Below are positions 49,470 to 58,937 of a DNA stretch of 64,000 nt, piece after piece. The position numbers were made by a program, and so were the translations under genes. The stretch lies in the NCBI RefSeq assembly GCF_017826695.1, contig NZ_JAFFZW010000005.1:124001-188000 (forward strand), read 5' to 3'. This DNA comes from Pseudomonas alliivorans (GTDB lineage: Bacteria > Pseudomonadota > Gammaproteobacteria > Pseudomonadales > Pseudomonadaceae). Position 1 is the stretch's first letter. The number at the start of each line of letters is the position of its first letter. The notes under the pieces are model-generated. The model did no database searches and was not told where the DNA came from. It saw nothing but the letters and a program-made list of their open reading frames with translations.

Positions 49470-52321
49470 GGGCTGTTCGGCTCAGCGGTTGGAGCCGTGC
49501 CGGGTTCCCCGTCAGCCTGGGTAACGGGAGGTTTCGGCGGTAATGGTGCGAAATATCCCACCACCAGTAGCAGAATGCCAACTCCTATGAACGAGACGAT
49601 GCGTTCCATGCCGCCACGATTGCCCAGTTCGATGAAGAACAGTTTGATCACCACGACACCGATCAGCGCCGCGCCACCGAGCCAGATGTGCCGGTGAGCG
49701 CGCATGTGCCCGCCGATCATCAGCGCCAGCGCCATCAACGTCCAGATGATCGACAGCCCTGCCTGAACGCGCATCGATTCGAGCAGGTCTTCGGTGTTCC
49801 AGGGCACGTCAGCCCAGTGATGTGCGGTACGCATGATCATTGCCGTGACCAGCGCAAAGACTGAAGCGCCTGCCATGAGCAAAGGAATATTGCGCGAGCG
49901 GAGGTCATCCAGACCCATTTTCGGCAAACAATGGCGCATCCACAGGAAGACGCCTGTCAGCGAGAACAACAGACCGATTTCCAGGGGGTTGAGCAGCGGG
50001 ACATACGGCAGCGGATCGGCAGCACCGTCGCTGAAAATGTTGGCCAGCCAGAACCATGCGAGCATCAGTACGGCCAAGGGAGCGGCCGCGTAGACCCGGT
50101 ACGCCTCAGGGTAGGCGGATACCGGCCACGGCCACTGGCGCTGCGACGTCATCGCCCACAGGTACAGACTCGGCACAATGGCCCAGCCCAGCCAGCGCCA
50201 TGCGTTGTACTGCTCGGACAATTGCATCAGCCCGAAACGCAGTTCCAGCGCCAGTAAGGCAATGATCAGCCAGCAGCCGACGATATGTGCAATGCGAGTC
50301 GCAAGGCTCGGCAGCAGTTCTGCCAGACGCCGAAGCGAGACCAGGTGCACTGCGACCACGGCCAGCCAGGCCAGCCAGCCGCCATCCTGTGCCGGGTGAT
50401 ACCAAGTGCCTGGCGAGGTCAGCAACAGAACGGTGCAAAACGGTGTCAGTGTGGCGCACAACGTCGCCAGGTCGGGCCAGCGCAGCCGCGATGCCGCGAT
50501 GCTCCAGAGCACGACGCTGGTGGCAGTCGCTATCAGAAGGGCGGAGGTCCGCAGCGAGACGGGCACGAACAGCTGGATGAAGCTGATGACGGAAAACATC
50601 CACCATGCCGCAGCCCAGACAATCAGCAGTGCTCTGGCCAATTCCTGATCCACCAGCGTCAATGTCTTGTAGCGATGGATGCACCCGGCGCTGACGAAGG
50701 CGGCAATCGCCAGAATCATCGCTGTCCAGTCATCACCGTGGAGCAACAGTGATGCGTCCGACAGGTCCTGGTTGCCCAGCAGAGTGACGCCGGCGGCCAG
50801 TTGCAGGAACAGACCAAATGCGCGCGCCAACATCCGGTGCTGGCGCATGCCCAGCCAGAAAATGGCTGCGCCTTCCACGGCCCAGGCGCAGGTCGTCCAT
50901 TGCGAGCCCAGCCCCAGCGGGATCGCCAGTGTCGTGAACACCACGCCCAGCGCCAGGCAGGTTTCCATCAGCAAAGCAGTCCGCTCCGAGCCTCGTGCTG
51001 CCAGCCCTCGCGCCAGTGCCATGTAAATCACACCCAGCGCCAATGCGCTGAATGCAGCGCCCAGTTCCAGGTGTTCGACCAGCGCATATTGCAGGCCGAA
51101 CCCGACGATGGGCGTCCCGAACAACAGCGTGCCGTCGACATAGTCGCCCTGACGCGCCGACCAGCGCAGCAGCGCCGTGCGGCTGTCATTCTGTGGCCCG
51201 CTTGCCTGTTCCTGAAGCTTGCGTCGCGCGAACAGCAGGCCGATCGCCAGATACATGAGGAAAAACAGGATCAGGAATGGTTCGGTGCTCCAGAACAACT
51301 CGGGTGTGTACGCCTTGATACCCCAGGCAAAGCCAATGCCGAACGTGCCGAAAAAGCCGATCAGGTTCAGGATGCGCCAGGCCCGGAACCAGGCGATGGC
51401 GAAGATGCCTGCGTTGAGCAGGGCGAAGTAGCTGAACAGCGACACGTGGCTGCCCTGCCCGGTCGAGGCCAGAAGCGGCGCGGCAAAACCGCCCAGTGCG
51501 CCTGCACAGGCCAGCGCCAGGGAGTTCTGGGTCAGGGCCAGAACGGCAGAGAACGCCGTGATCGCCACCAACAGCCCGAAGCCCAGCGTCGGGTCGAGCA
51601 GCGTGTGCAGTTTCATGGCGGCAAATACCGTCAGGTACAGCACGCCGATGCCAGCACCCTGAAGCATCAGTGCGTAAGGTGCGTTGCGAAGGCGCAGCCA
51701 CCAGCCGAGTCCCAGCAATGCCAGTGCACTGAAGGCCACGCCTGCATAGCGCGCTTCGATGGGGACGACCATGCCTTCGGTGGCGTAGCGCAACAGAAAA
51801 GCCAGTCCCAGAAACAGCACCACGATGCCGACCCGCAAAACCGTATTGCCACCCATCAGCCAGCTGACGGCGCTGGACAGGGTCTTTTCGACGAGGCTGG
51901 GTGAGGATGGCGTGGCCGGTGTTTTGCCTAAAGATGCCGGAGTTTTCGGGGCGATGACGGGTGCTGCAGGTGCTTCCTCGGCCGGCAGGTCCCAGATCAG
52001 CTCAGGCCCGGTGGTCTGGGCTGCGATAATGACCGAGTCGGCGGGCAACGGAGCGGCATGCTGCGCTTCGGCGGCCGGTTGCGGGCTTGGAACAGGCGGG
52101 TATTCGAGGAGCGTCAGACGTTGTTGAAGGGACTCGACGGTCTTGCGCGTTGCCAGCAGTTCCACAGACTGTTCGGCCGAGCGCTTGTCCAGCAGGTACA
52201 GGCGGACACCCGCCCATAGCCCCCAGCCCATGACCGCGCCGATGAGCATGCCTTCCCACTCGTCGTAACTGACCGAGTACCCCAGCACCGCACCGCCCAC
52301 CACCAGGCAAATCCAAAGCAC
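49466..52321 (-). CDS. DUF2339 polytopic membrane protein
   Basis: A 951-residue inner-membrane protein. Two short N-terminal hydrophobic segments and a predicted coiled coil (about 45-75) are followed by a Pro/Ala-rich linker, then some twenty or more hydrophobic helices to the C-terminus. The start is GTG 52321 with AAGGA at 9-nt spacing. No catalytic motif is recognised; the family is uncharacterised. Pairing with DUF3999 suggests a role at the cell envelope (inference). Confidence 0.85.
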   Translation of the reverse strand: MLWICLVVGGAVLGYSVSYDEWEGMLIGAVMGWGLWAGVRLYLLDKRSAEQSVELLATRKTVESLQQRLTLLEYPPVPSPQPAAEAQHAAPLPADSVIIAAQTTGPELIWDLPAEEAPAAPVIAPKTPASLGKTPATPSSPSLVEKTLSSAVSWLMGGNTVLRVGIVVLFLGLAFLLRYATEGMVVPIEARYAGVAFSALALLGLGWWLRLRNAPYALMLQGAGIGVLYLTVFAAMKLHTLLDPTLGFGLLVAITAFSAVLALTQNSLALACAGALGGFAAPLLASTGQGSHVSLFSYFALLNAGIFAIAWFRAWRILNLIGFFGTFGIGFAWGIKAYTPELFWSTEPFLILFFLMYLAIGLLFARRKLQEQASGPQNDSRTALLRWSARQGDYVDGTLLFGTPIVGFGLQYALVEHLELGAAFSALALGVIYMALARGLAARGSERTALLMETCLALGVVFTTLAIPLGLGSQWTTCAWAVEGAAIFWLGMRQHRMLARAFGLFLQLAAGVTLLGNQDLSDASLLLHGDDWTAMILAIAAFVSAGCIHRYKTLTLVDQELARALLIVWAAAWWMFSVISFIQLFVPVSLRTSALLIATATSVVLWSIAASRLRWPDLATLCATLTPFCTVLLLTSPGTWYHPAQDGGWLAWLAVVAVHLVSLRRLAELLPSLATRIAHIVGCWLIIALLALELRFGLMQLSEQYNAWRWLGWAIVPSLYLWAMTSQRQWPWPVSAYPEAYRVYAAAPLAVLMLAWFWLANIFSDGAADPLPYVPLLNPLEIGLLFSLTGVFLWMRHCLPKMGLDDLRSRNIPLLMAGASVFALVTAMIMRTAHHWADVPWNTEDLLESMRVQAGLSIIWTLMALALMIGGHMRAHRHIWLGGAALIGVVVIKLFFIELGNRGGMERIVSFIGVGILLLVVGYFAPLPPKPPVTQADGEPGTAPTAEPNSP

Positions 52322-52443
52322 GCGACGACATCCTTTTCGATGTGTGAAGGTTTATCGGTGCGCAGTATAGGGGAGAGAGGGGTTCAGCGCGCTCCTGACG
52401 TGGAGCGGTACATTCAGTCGAAATGGGGCGTCTGTAAGCCAGT

Positions 52444-52514
52444 CTTCGTGGACATGTCCGCTCCTGAAGGTTGAAAGCCGGTTTCGGCCTTCAGGAGCGG
52501 ATTTGTCCGCGAAG
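52444..52514. repeat. Long inverted repeat between glgP and DUF2339 gene
   Basis: CTTCGTGGACATGTCCGCTC continuing to CTGAAGG (52444-52470) is matched by the inverted arm at 52488-52514 at 24 of 27 positions, around a 17-base centre. It differs from the GTGGGAGG REP family, so it represents a second palindromic repeat type, here placed 36 bp downstream of glgP. Confidence 0.75.
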
Positions 52515-52550
52515 GGGGCTGAGCATCAGGTGACGATGTGCCCCCTGTTT

Positions 52551-55001
52551 TCAGTCCAGCGCTTTCCAGATTTCGCCCGCATACTCGCGAATGGTCCGGT
52601 CCGAGGAGAACCAGCCCATGCGCGCCGTATTGAGCACTGCCGAGCGCCACCATTCCTTGGAGTCGTGCCAGCGTTCTTCGACCTTTGCCTGGGCCGCCCA
52701 GTACGAGTCGAAATCGGCGCAGACCAGGAAGCGGTCATAGGCCAGCAATTGATCGACCAGACCTGCATAGCGGTTCGGGTCATCCGGCGAGAAGACCCCG
52801 CCACGAATCGCCTGCAGCACATCGTTCAAGCGGCCGGACGCCGCAACATCGCCATGTGCACTGAAGTCGCCTGCCTGTTTGCGGGCTTCGACTTCCTGCG
52901 AGGTCATGCCGAAGATAAACATGTTTTCCAGGCCGATCTGCTCGCTCATTTCCACGTTGGCACCGTCCAGCGTGCCGATGGTCAGAGCGCCGTTGAGGCC
53001 GAATTTCATGTTGCTGGTGCCTGAAGCCTCAAGGCCTGCGGTGGAGATCTGCTCGGACAGGTCGGCTGCCGGGATGATGCTTTCGGCCAGGCTGACGTTG
53101 TAGTTGGGCATGAACACCACTTTGAGCAGGCCGCGTACGGTCGGGTCATTGTTGACGGTACGGGCGATGTCGTTGGTCAGCTTGATGATCAGCTTGGCCG
53201 AGTGATAGCTGGCCGCCGCCTTGCCTGCGAATATCTTGACCCGAGGCACCCAGTCCGTGCCTGGCTCGGCACGAATTGCCTGATACAGCGCGACGGTGTG
53301 GAACAGATTCAGCAATTGACGTTTGTACTCGTGGATCCGCTTGACCTGCACATCGAACATCGCTGCCGGGTTGACTGAGATGCCGAGGCGCTCATGAATG
53401 ATCGCCGCCAGCGCACGTTTGCTGTGCAGGCGTTGATCGGCCATCTGCTTGCGGAAGGATGACTTCTCGGCGAACGGCTCCAACTCCTTCAAACGGGTTT
53501 CTGCGTTGTCCAGCACGTCCGGACCGAGTGCTTCGACCAGCATTTCGGTCAGTTTAGGGTTGGCCTGGAACAGCCAGCGGCGGAAGGTGATGCCGTTGGT
53601 CTTGTTGTTGATTCGCTCCGGGTACAGCTTGTGCAGTTCGGCGAATACCGTTTTGCGCATCAATTGGGTATGCAGCGCCGAAACGCCGTTGACACTGTGC
53701 GAGCCGAGGAACGCCAGGTTGCCCATGCGCACACGACGGCCGTTGTCTTCTTCGATCAGCGACACCGCACGCAGCACTTCGAAATCATGGATGCCTTTGG
53801 CGCGCAGCGTGTCGATGTGTTGCGCGTTGATCAGGTAGATGATCTGCATGTGGCGCGGCAGCATCCGTTCCATCAGGCCGACCGACCAGGTTTCCAGCGC
53901 TTCGGGCAACAGCGTGTGGTTGGTGTAACCCAGGGTGCCTACGGTGATTTTCCAGGCGGTGTCCCACGGAATGTTGTGATTGTCGATCAACTGACGCATC
54001 AACTCGGCCACGGCAATGGACGGGTGCGTGTCGTTCATCTGGATCGCCGCATGCTCCGGCAGATCGGTCAGCGTGGCGTGCATGTTCAAATGACGACGCA
54101 GCAAATCCTGCAGGGAGGCCGAGACGAAGAAGTATTCCTGGCGCAGGCGCAATTCCTGACCGGCTTCGGTCGCGTCGTTCGGGTACAGCACTCGGGAAAT
54201 ACTTTCAGCGCGCACCACTTCCGCTACGGCACCGAAGTGGTCACCGGCGTTGAAGCGCTCCAGGTGCAGGTCTTCCACGGCACGGGCGCGCCAGAGACGC
54301 AGGGTGTTCACGCTCGCGCCACGCCAGCCGACTACCGGAGTGTCATAGGCAATGGCGCGGACGGTTTCGCCCGGACGCCAGGCCTGACGCGTTTCGCCGG
54401 CTTCGTTGGTGAAGGTTTCGACACTGCCGCCGAAACCGATCGAGTACACCACTTCCGGGCGTTCGAATTCCCATGGGTTGCCGAAGTCCAGCCAGTTCTC
54501 GGTCTGTTCCTGCTGCCAGCCGTCGACCACTGCCTGACGAAACAGGCCGTGCTCGTAGCGGATGCCATAGCCGTGGCCGGCGATTCCCAGGGTCGACATG
54601 CTTTCCATGAAGCAGGCCGCCAGACGACCCAGGCCGCCGTTACCCAGCGCGGCATCAGGCTCCAGCAGACGAATCCGCTCGATATCCACGCCGAGCTCGG
54701 TCATGGCTTCGCGAGCGATTTCCAGCAGGCCCAGATTGCTCAGGCTGTCGTACAGCAATCTGCCGATCAAAAACTCCAGCGACAGGTAATAGACCCGTTT
54801 CTGAACCGTGCGATAAATCTGTCGCGTGTGGTCCATCCAGTGCTCGACCATGTGGTCACGAGCAGCCAGGGCAACAGCTTCGAACCAGTCATGCTCAAAC
54901 GCATGGTCGGGGTCCTTGCCCACTGAGTAAGTGAGTTTGGCGAGCACTGCGGCGCGAAAAGCAGCCACATCAGCGTCACGAACAAGTGGTTCCTGAGACA
55001 T
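52551..55001 (-). CDS. glgP: Glycogen/alpha-glucan phosphorylase
   Basis: An 816-residue PLP enzyme releasing glucose 1-phosphate from glycogen or maltodextrin. The PLP-lysine motif EASGTSNMKFGLNGALTIGT is present near the C-terminus. Other family blocks are ALGNGGLGRLAACFMESM, AIQMNDTHPSIAVAEL and TNGITFRRWL. Length and motifs match the family. ATG 55001 follows GAGG. It is not next to glgB, glgA or glgX in this window. Confidence 0.95.
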   Translation of the reverse strand: MSQEPLVRDADVAAFRAAVLAKLTYSVGKDPDHAFEHDWFEAVALAARDHMVEHWMDHTRQIYRTVQKRVYYLSLEFLIGRLLYDSLSNLGLLEIAREAMTELGVDIERIRLLEPDAALGNGGLGRLAACFMESMSTLGIAGHGYGIRYEHGLFRQAVVDGWQQEQTENWLDFGNPWEFERPEVVYSIGFGGSVETFTNEAGETRQAWRPGETVRAIAYDTPVVGWRGASVNTLRLWRARAVEDLHLERFNAGDHFGAVAEVVRAESISRVLYPNDATEAGQELRLRQEYFFVSASLQDLLRRHLNMHATLTDLPEHAAIQMNDTHPSIAVAELMRQLIDNHNIPWDTAWKITVGTLGYTNHTLLPEALETWSVGLMERMLPRHMQIIYLINAQHIDTLRAKGIHDFEVLRAVSLIEEDNGRRVRMGNLAFLGSHSVNGVSALHTQLMRKTVFAELHKLYPERINNKTNGITFRRWLFQANPKLTEMLVEALGPDVLDNAETRLKELEPFAEKSSFRKQMADQRLHSKRALAAIIHERLGISVNPAAMFDVQVKRIHEYKRQLLNLFHTVALYQAIRAEPGTDWVPRVKIFAGKAAASYHSAKLIIKLTNDIARTVNNDPTVRGLLKVVFMPNYNVSLAESIIPAADLSEQISTAGLEASGTSNMKFGLNGALTIGTLDGANVEMSEQIGLENMFIFGMTSQEVEARKQAGDFSAHGDVAASGRLNDVLQAIRGGVFSPDDPNRYAGLVDQLLAYDRFLVCADFDSYWAAQAKVEERWHDSKEWWRSAVLNTARMGWFSSDRTIREYAGEIWKALD

Positions 55002-55282
55002 CGGTACGACCTCAAGTAGTCTGACGGATTGAAAGATGGGGTTATTAGACTGTAGGCGTGTCGTCAGTTATTTCCTGAAAATTAAAGAAATAATTGAAGA
55101 AATAGCTCTCGCTTCGACCCGGAGCGACTGCGCTGGTTCGCGAACTCTGCAAATTGGCAAAACGCTTGCATTGATCGTTCCACTCACAACGATGATGTGC
55201 AGCATGCTCATTCCTCGTTTCGGGTTTATGATGCCCAACGGCAGAATAATAGAAGCCTCTGAATCGGACTCATGGAGCACAT

Positions 55283-56254
55283 ATGCAGACTTTGTACCCG
55301 CAGATCAAACCTTACGCCCGGCACGATCTGGCCGTGGAACAGCCGCATGTGCTTTACGTCGATGAAAGCGGATCGCCCGAAGGTCTTCCCGTGGTGTTCA
55401 TTCATGGCGGGCCGGGTTCGGGTTGCGATGCGCAGAGCCGCCGTTATTTCGATCCGAACCTGTACCGCATCATCACGTTCGATCAGCGCGGCTGCGGTCG
55501 CTCCACGCCTCACGCCAGCATCGAAAACAATACCACCTGGCATCTGGTGGAAGACCTCGAACGAATTCGTGAACACCTCGGTATCGAAAAATGGGTGCTG
55601 TTCGGCGGCTCGTGGGGCTCGACGCTTTCACTGGCCTACGCCCAGACTCACCCTGACCGTGTACACGCACTGATCCTGCGCGGAATCTTCCTGGCGCGCC
55701 AGCAGGATATCGACTGGTTTTATCAGGCGGGCGCCAGTCGCCTGTTTCCCGATTACTGGCAGGACTATGTTGCCAACATCCCGCTGGATGAGCGGGACAA
55801 CCTGCTGGCGGCTTTCCACAAGCGCCTCACCGGGCCGGACCAGATTGCCCAGATGCACGCCGCCAAGGCCTGGTCCACCTGGGAAGGTCGTGCGGCCACC
55901 CTGCGTCCCAATCCACAGGTGGTCGACCGCTTCTCCGAGCCGCAACGCGCGCTGTCGATTGCGCGTATCGAATGCCACTACTTCATGAATAATGCCTTCC
56001 TGGAAACCAACCAGTTGATTCGCGACATGCCGAAGATCGCCCATTTGCCGGGCATCATTGTTCACGGTCGTTACGATGTCATCTGCACACTGGACAATGC
56101 CTGGGAGCTGCATCAGGCGTGGCCCAACAGCGAACTGCAGGTGATTCGTGACGCGGGCCACGCAGCGTCGGAGCCAGGCATCACCGATGCGCTGGTCCGC
56201 GCTGCTGCACAGGTCGCGCGTCGCCTGCTCGATCTGCCACCTGAAGAAGCCTGA
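55283..56254 (+). CDS. pip: Prolyl iminopeptidase
   Basis: A 323-residue alpha/beta-hydrolase that removes N-terminal proline from peptides. It shows the oxyanion HGGPGSGCD, the nucleophile elbow [14 protein letters not shown] (Ser), the Asp in GRYDVICTL and the His in [10 protein letters not shown]. Length matches family S33 enzymes (about 320). It is probably followed in the same transcript by dtd, 38 bp downstream. Confidence 0.94.
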   Translation: MQTLYPQIKPYARHDLAVEQPHVLYVDESGSPEGLPVVFIHGGPGSGCDAQSRRYFDPNLYRIITFDQRGCGRSTPHASIENNTTWHLVEDLERIREHLGIEKWVLFGGSWGSTLSLAYAQTHPDRVHALILRGIFLARQQDIDWFYQAGASRLFPDYWQDYVANIPLDERDNLLAAFHKRLTGPDQIAQMHAAKAWSTWEGRAATLRPNPQVVDRFSEPQRALSIARIECHYFMNNAFLETNQLIRDMPKIAHLPGIIVHGRYDVICTLDNAWELHQAWPNSELQVIRDAGHAASEPGITDALVRAAAQVARRLLDLPPEEA

Positions 56255-56292
56255 TACCTTCGCCGTCCTGTTGCAGGTCTGAAAGAGTCTCT

Positions 56293-56730
56293 ATGAAAGC
56301 GTTATTGCAGCGCGTGCAGGGTGCACGCGTGGAAGTGGGTGGTGAGGTAGTTGGCGCAATCGATCAGGGCATTCTGGTGTTGGTCGGTGTGGAGCCTCAA
56401 GACACGCAGGCCAGTGCCGATAAGTTGCTGCACAAGCTGCTTAACTACCGGGTGTTCAGTGATGCCGACGGCAAGATGAATCTGTCCCTGCGTGACGTGG
56501 GCGGCGGGTTGCTGCTGGTTTCTCAATTCACACTGGCGGCCGATACCAAAAGCGGCATGCGTCCGAGCTTCTCGAAAGCGGCACCGCCTGCGCTGGGTGC
56601 AGCGTTGTATGACTATCTATTGGATCAGGCCAGGATCGCGCATTCGACTGTTGCGGCGGGCCAGTTTGGTGCGGACATGCAAGTGCATCTGGTCAATGAT
56701 GGCCCTGTGACTTTCCTGCTCGAAACCTGA
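56293..56730 (+). CDS. dtd: D-aminoacyl-tRNA deacylase
   Basis: A 145-residue homodimeric proofreading enzyme that frees tRNA from D-amino acids and mischarged glycine. The N-terminus [20 protein letters not shown], the [17 protein letters not shown] motif and the chirality-sensing Gly-cisPro of NDGPVTF near the end identify it. Length is the family standard. The pip-dtd order is common in Pseudomonas. Confidence 0.96.
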   Translation: MKALLQRVQGARVEVGGEVVGAIDQGILVLVGVEPQDTQASADKLLHKLLNYRVFSDADGKMNLSLRDVGGGLLLVSQFTLAADTKSGMRPSFSKAAPPALGAALYDYLLDQARIAHSTVAAGQFGADMQVHLVNDGPVTFLLET

Positions 56731-56993
56731 GCTAATATTCCGTTGTCTTCTCCCGGATCAATAAGTCCCGGAGGAATAAAATTCTTTGTCATATCTGATG
56801 CGTTGTGACGCGTGCTACTGGATAATCGCGCGCAACGGAGATCAGCGGTGGTTGATCCATCTGGCATGACAAAAGCGGTTCTGACACCAGGTTGGGGAAT
56901 CATTAGCCCCAATTGGAGTCGGAACAATGCTCGCCAACCCGGCATCGATAGCTGGCCGTTGGTTTCTTCATCTGTTTTCGGCGAGGGTTGCTC
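56731..56993 (+). other. Long opgG leader without a gene
   Basis: A 263-bp gap upstream of opgG with no credible coding region. It contains a direct repeat TCCCGGA (near 56752 and 56767) and a short stem TTGGGG/CCCCAA near 56891-56911. A purine-rich GCGAGGG serves as ribosome site for the GTG start. No promoter could be assigned with confidence. Confidence 0.4.
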
Positions 56994-58937
56994 GTGATTG
57001 TTAGTCCCTGTGATGCTCCAAAGAAATCTGTCAAGCGCCTGCGCAGTGCGCTCCTGGCAAGCTCGGCGCTGGTCTGCCTGTTCAGTGCGGGTCAGTTGTG
57101 GGCGTTCAGCCTGGATGATGTAGCGGCCAGAGCCAAAGAAATGGCCGGGCAGAAATTCGAAGCGCCGAGAAGCAATCTGCCCAACGAGTTGCGCGACATG
57201 AAGTTCGCGGACTATCAGAAAATCCGTTTCCGTGATGACAAGGCCGAATGGGCGGGCGACAAGACGCCGTTCAAAGTGTCTTTCTATCATCAGGGCATGC
57301 ATTTCGACACACCGGTCAAAATCAACGAAGTCACCGCTACGTCCGTTGACGAAATCAAGTACGACGCCAGTCGTTTCGATTTCGGCGACCTGAAGATCGA
57401 TCCGAAAGCCACCGAAAAACTGGGTTATGCCGGTTTCCGTGTGCTGTACCCGATCAACAAGGACGACAAGCAGGACGAAATCATGACCATGCTGGGCGCG
57501 AGCTACTTTCGCGTGATCGGCAAGGGCCAGGTCTATGGCCTGTCCGCTCGTGGCATGGCGATCGACACTGCCTCGCCGTCGGGTGAAGAGTTCCCGCGCT
57601 TCAAGGAATTCTGGATCGAGAAGCCAGGTCCGGATGACAACCATCTGGTGATCTTCGCACTGCTCGATTCGCCGCGTGCCACCGGTGCCTATCAGCTGAC
57701 CCTGCGTCCTGGTACCAACACGCTGGTCGACGTGAAGTCGCGTATGTTCCTGCGTGACAACGTCAACAAGCTGGGCGTTGCGCCATTGACCAGCATGTTC
57801 CTGTTCGGTGCCAACCAGCCATCCCGTGTGCCTAACTACCGTCGCGAGCTGCACGATTCGAGCGGTCTGTCGATTCAGGCAGCCAACGGCGAATGGTTGT
57901 GGCGTCCGCTGAACAACCCTAAACACCTGTCCATCAGCAGCTTCTCGGTCGAGAACCCGCGTGGTTTCGGTCTGTTGCAGCGTGGCCGTGACTTCAGCCA
58001 GTACGAAGATCTCGACGACCGCTACGACAAACGCCCAAGTGCCTGGATCGAGCCGAAAGGTGACTGGGGCAAAGGTACGGTCGAGCTGGTCGAAATCCCG
58101 ACTGCCGACGAAACCAACGACAACATCGTTGCTTACTGGAAGCCTGAGACCCTGGCCAAGCCGGGCGAGCCGATGGACTTCAACTACCGCATCCACTGGA
58201 CCATGCAGGAAAACTCGATTCACTCCCCGGATCTGGGTTGGGTCAAGCAGACCCAGCGCTCCATCGGTGACGTGCGTCAGTCCAACCTGATCCGTCAGCC
58301 GGATGGCAGCCTCGCCTTCCTGGTCGATTTCGTCGGTCCGGTGCTGGCTGCACTGCCTGAAGACAAGACCATCCGCAGCCAGGTGACCACCGACGACAAC
58401 GTCGAGCTGGTCGAAAACAACCTGCGCTACAACCCGGTCACCAAGGGCTATCGTCTGACCCTGCGTGTGAAGGTCAAGGATTCCGGCAAGCCAACCGAAA
58501 TGCGTGCCTATCTGCTGCGCGAGATTCCGGCCGAACCTGGCAAGGAACCTGCGCTGCTGGTTGCCGACAAGGCAGAAGACAAGAAAGTTGCTGCCAAGGA
58601 AGCGGCTGCCAAGGAAGCCGCCAAACCGGCAGCGACCAAGGACACCGATCAGGTAGAGATTGCCAAGGCCGACGCACCGAAGACCGAAGTCGCCAAGCCT
58701 GATGCCGCCAAGGGCGATGCATCAAAGCCTGACGCTGCCAAAGGTGAAGTCGCCAAAGCCGACGCCGCCAAGGCTGATGTAGCCAAAGCCGACGCCAAGG
58801 CTGACGTCGCCAAGGACAAGGACGGTAAAGAAATCCAGCAGCCTGCAACCGAGGCTGCGCCCACCCATCCGGAACCGGCCAAGACGTTGCAAGTCATGAC
58901 CGAGACCTGGAGCTATCAGTTGCCGAGCGATGAGTAA
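56994..58937 (+). CDS. opgG: Osmoregulated periplasmic glucan synthesis protein OpgG
   Basis: A 647-residue periplasmic protein (also MdoG) needed for the beta-1,2/beta-1,6 glucan backbone branching of osmoregulated glucans. The GTG start at 56994 has GAGG 7 nt upstream. A signal peptide ends near LWAFSLDD. The large beta-sandwich domain and Ig-like domain carry [20 protein letters not shown] and [10 protein letters not shown]. It is over 100 residues longer than E. coli OpgG (511), owing to a Lys/Ala/Asp-rich insertion at about 523-629, just before the last strand ([12 protein letters not shown]). It overlaps opgH by 8 nt. Confidence 0.94.
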   Translation: MIVSPCDAPKKSVKRLRSALLASSALVCLFSAGQLWAFSLDDVAARAKEMAGQKFEAPRSNLPNELRDMKFADYQKIRFRDDKAEWAGDKTPFKVSFYHQGMHFDTPVKINEVTATSVDEIKYDASRFDFGDLKIDPKATEKLGYAGFRVLYPINKDDKQDEIMTMLGASYFRVIGKGQVYGLSARGMAIDTASPSGEEFPRFKEFWIEKPGPDDNHLVIFALLDSPRATGAYQLTLRPGTNTLVDVKSRMFLRDNVNKLGVAPLTSMFLFGANQPSRVPNYRRELHDSSGLSIQAANGEWLWRPLNNPKHLSISSFSVENPRGFGLLQRGRDFSQYEDLDDRYDKRPSAWIEPKGDWGKGTVELVEIPTADETNDNIVAYWKPETLAKPGEPMDFNYRIHWTMQENSIHSPDLGWVKQTQRSIGDVRQSNLIRQPDGSLAFLVDFVGPVLAALPEDKTIRSQVTTDDNVELVENNLRYNPVTKGYRLTLRVKVKDSGKPTEMRAYLLREIPAEPGKEPALLVADKAEDKKVAAKEAAAKEAAKPAATKDTDQVEIAKADAPKTEVAKPDAAKGDASKPDAAKGEVAKADAAKADVAKADAKADVAKDKDGKEIQQPATEAAPTHPEPAKTLQVMTETWSYQLPSDE

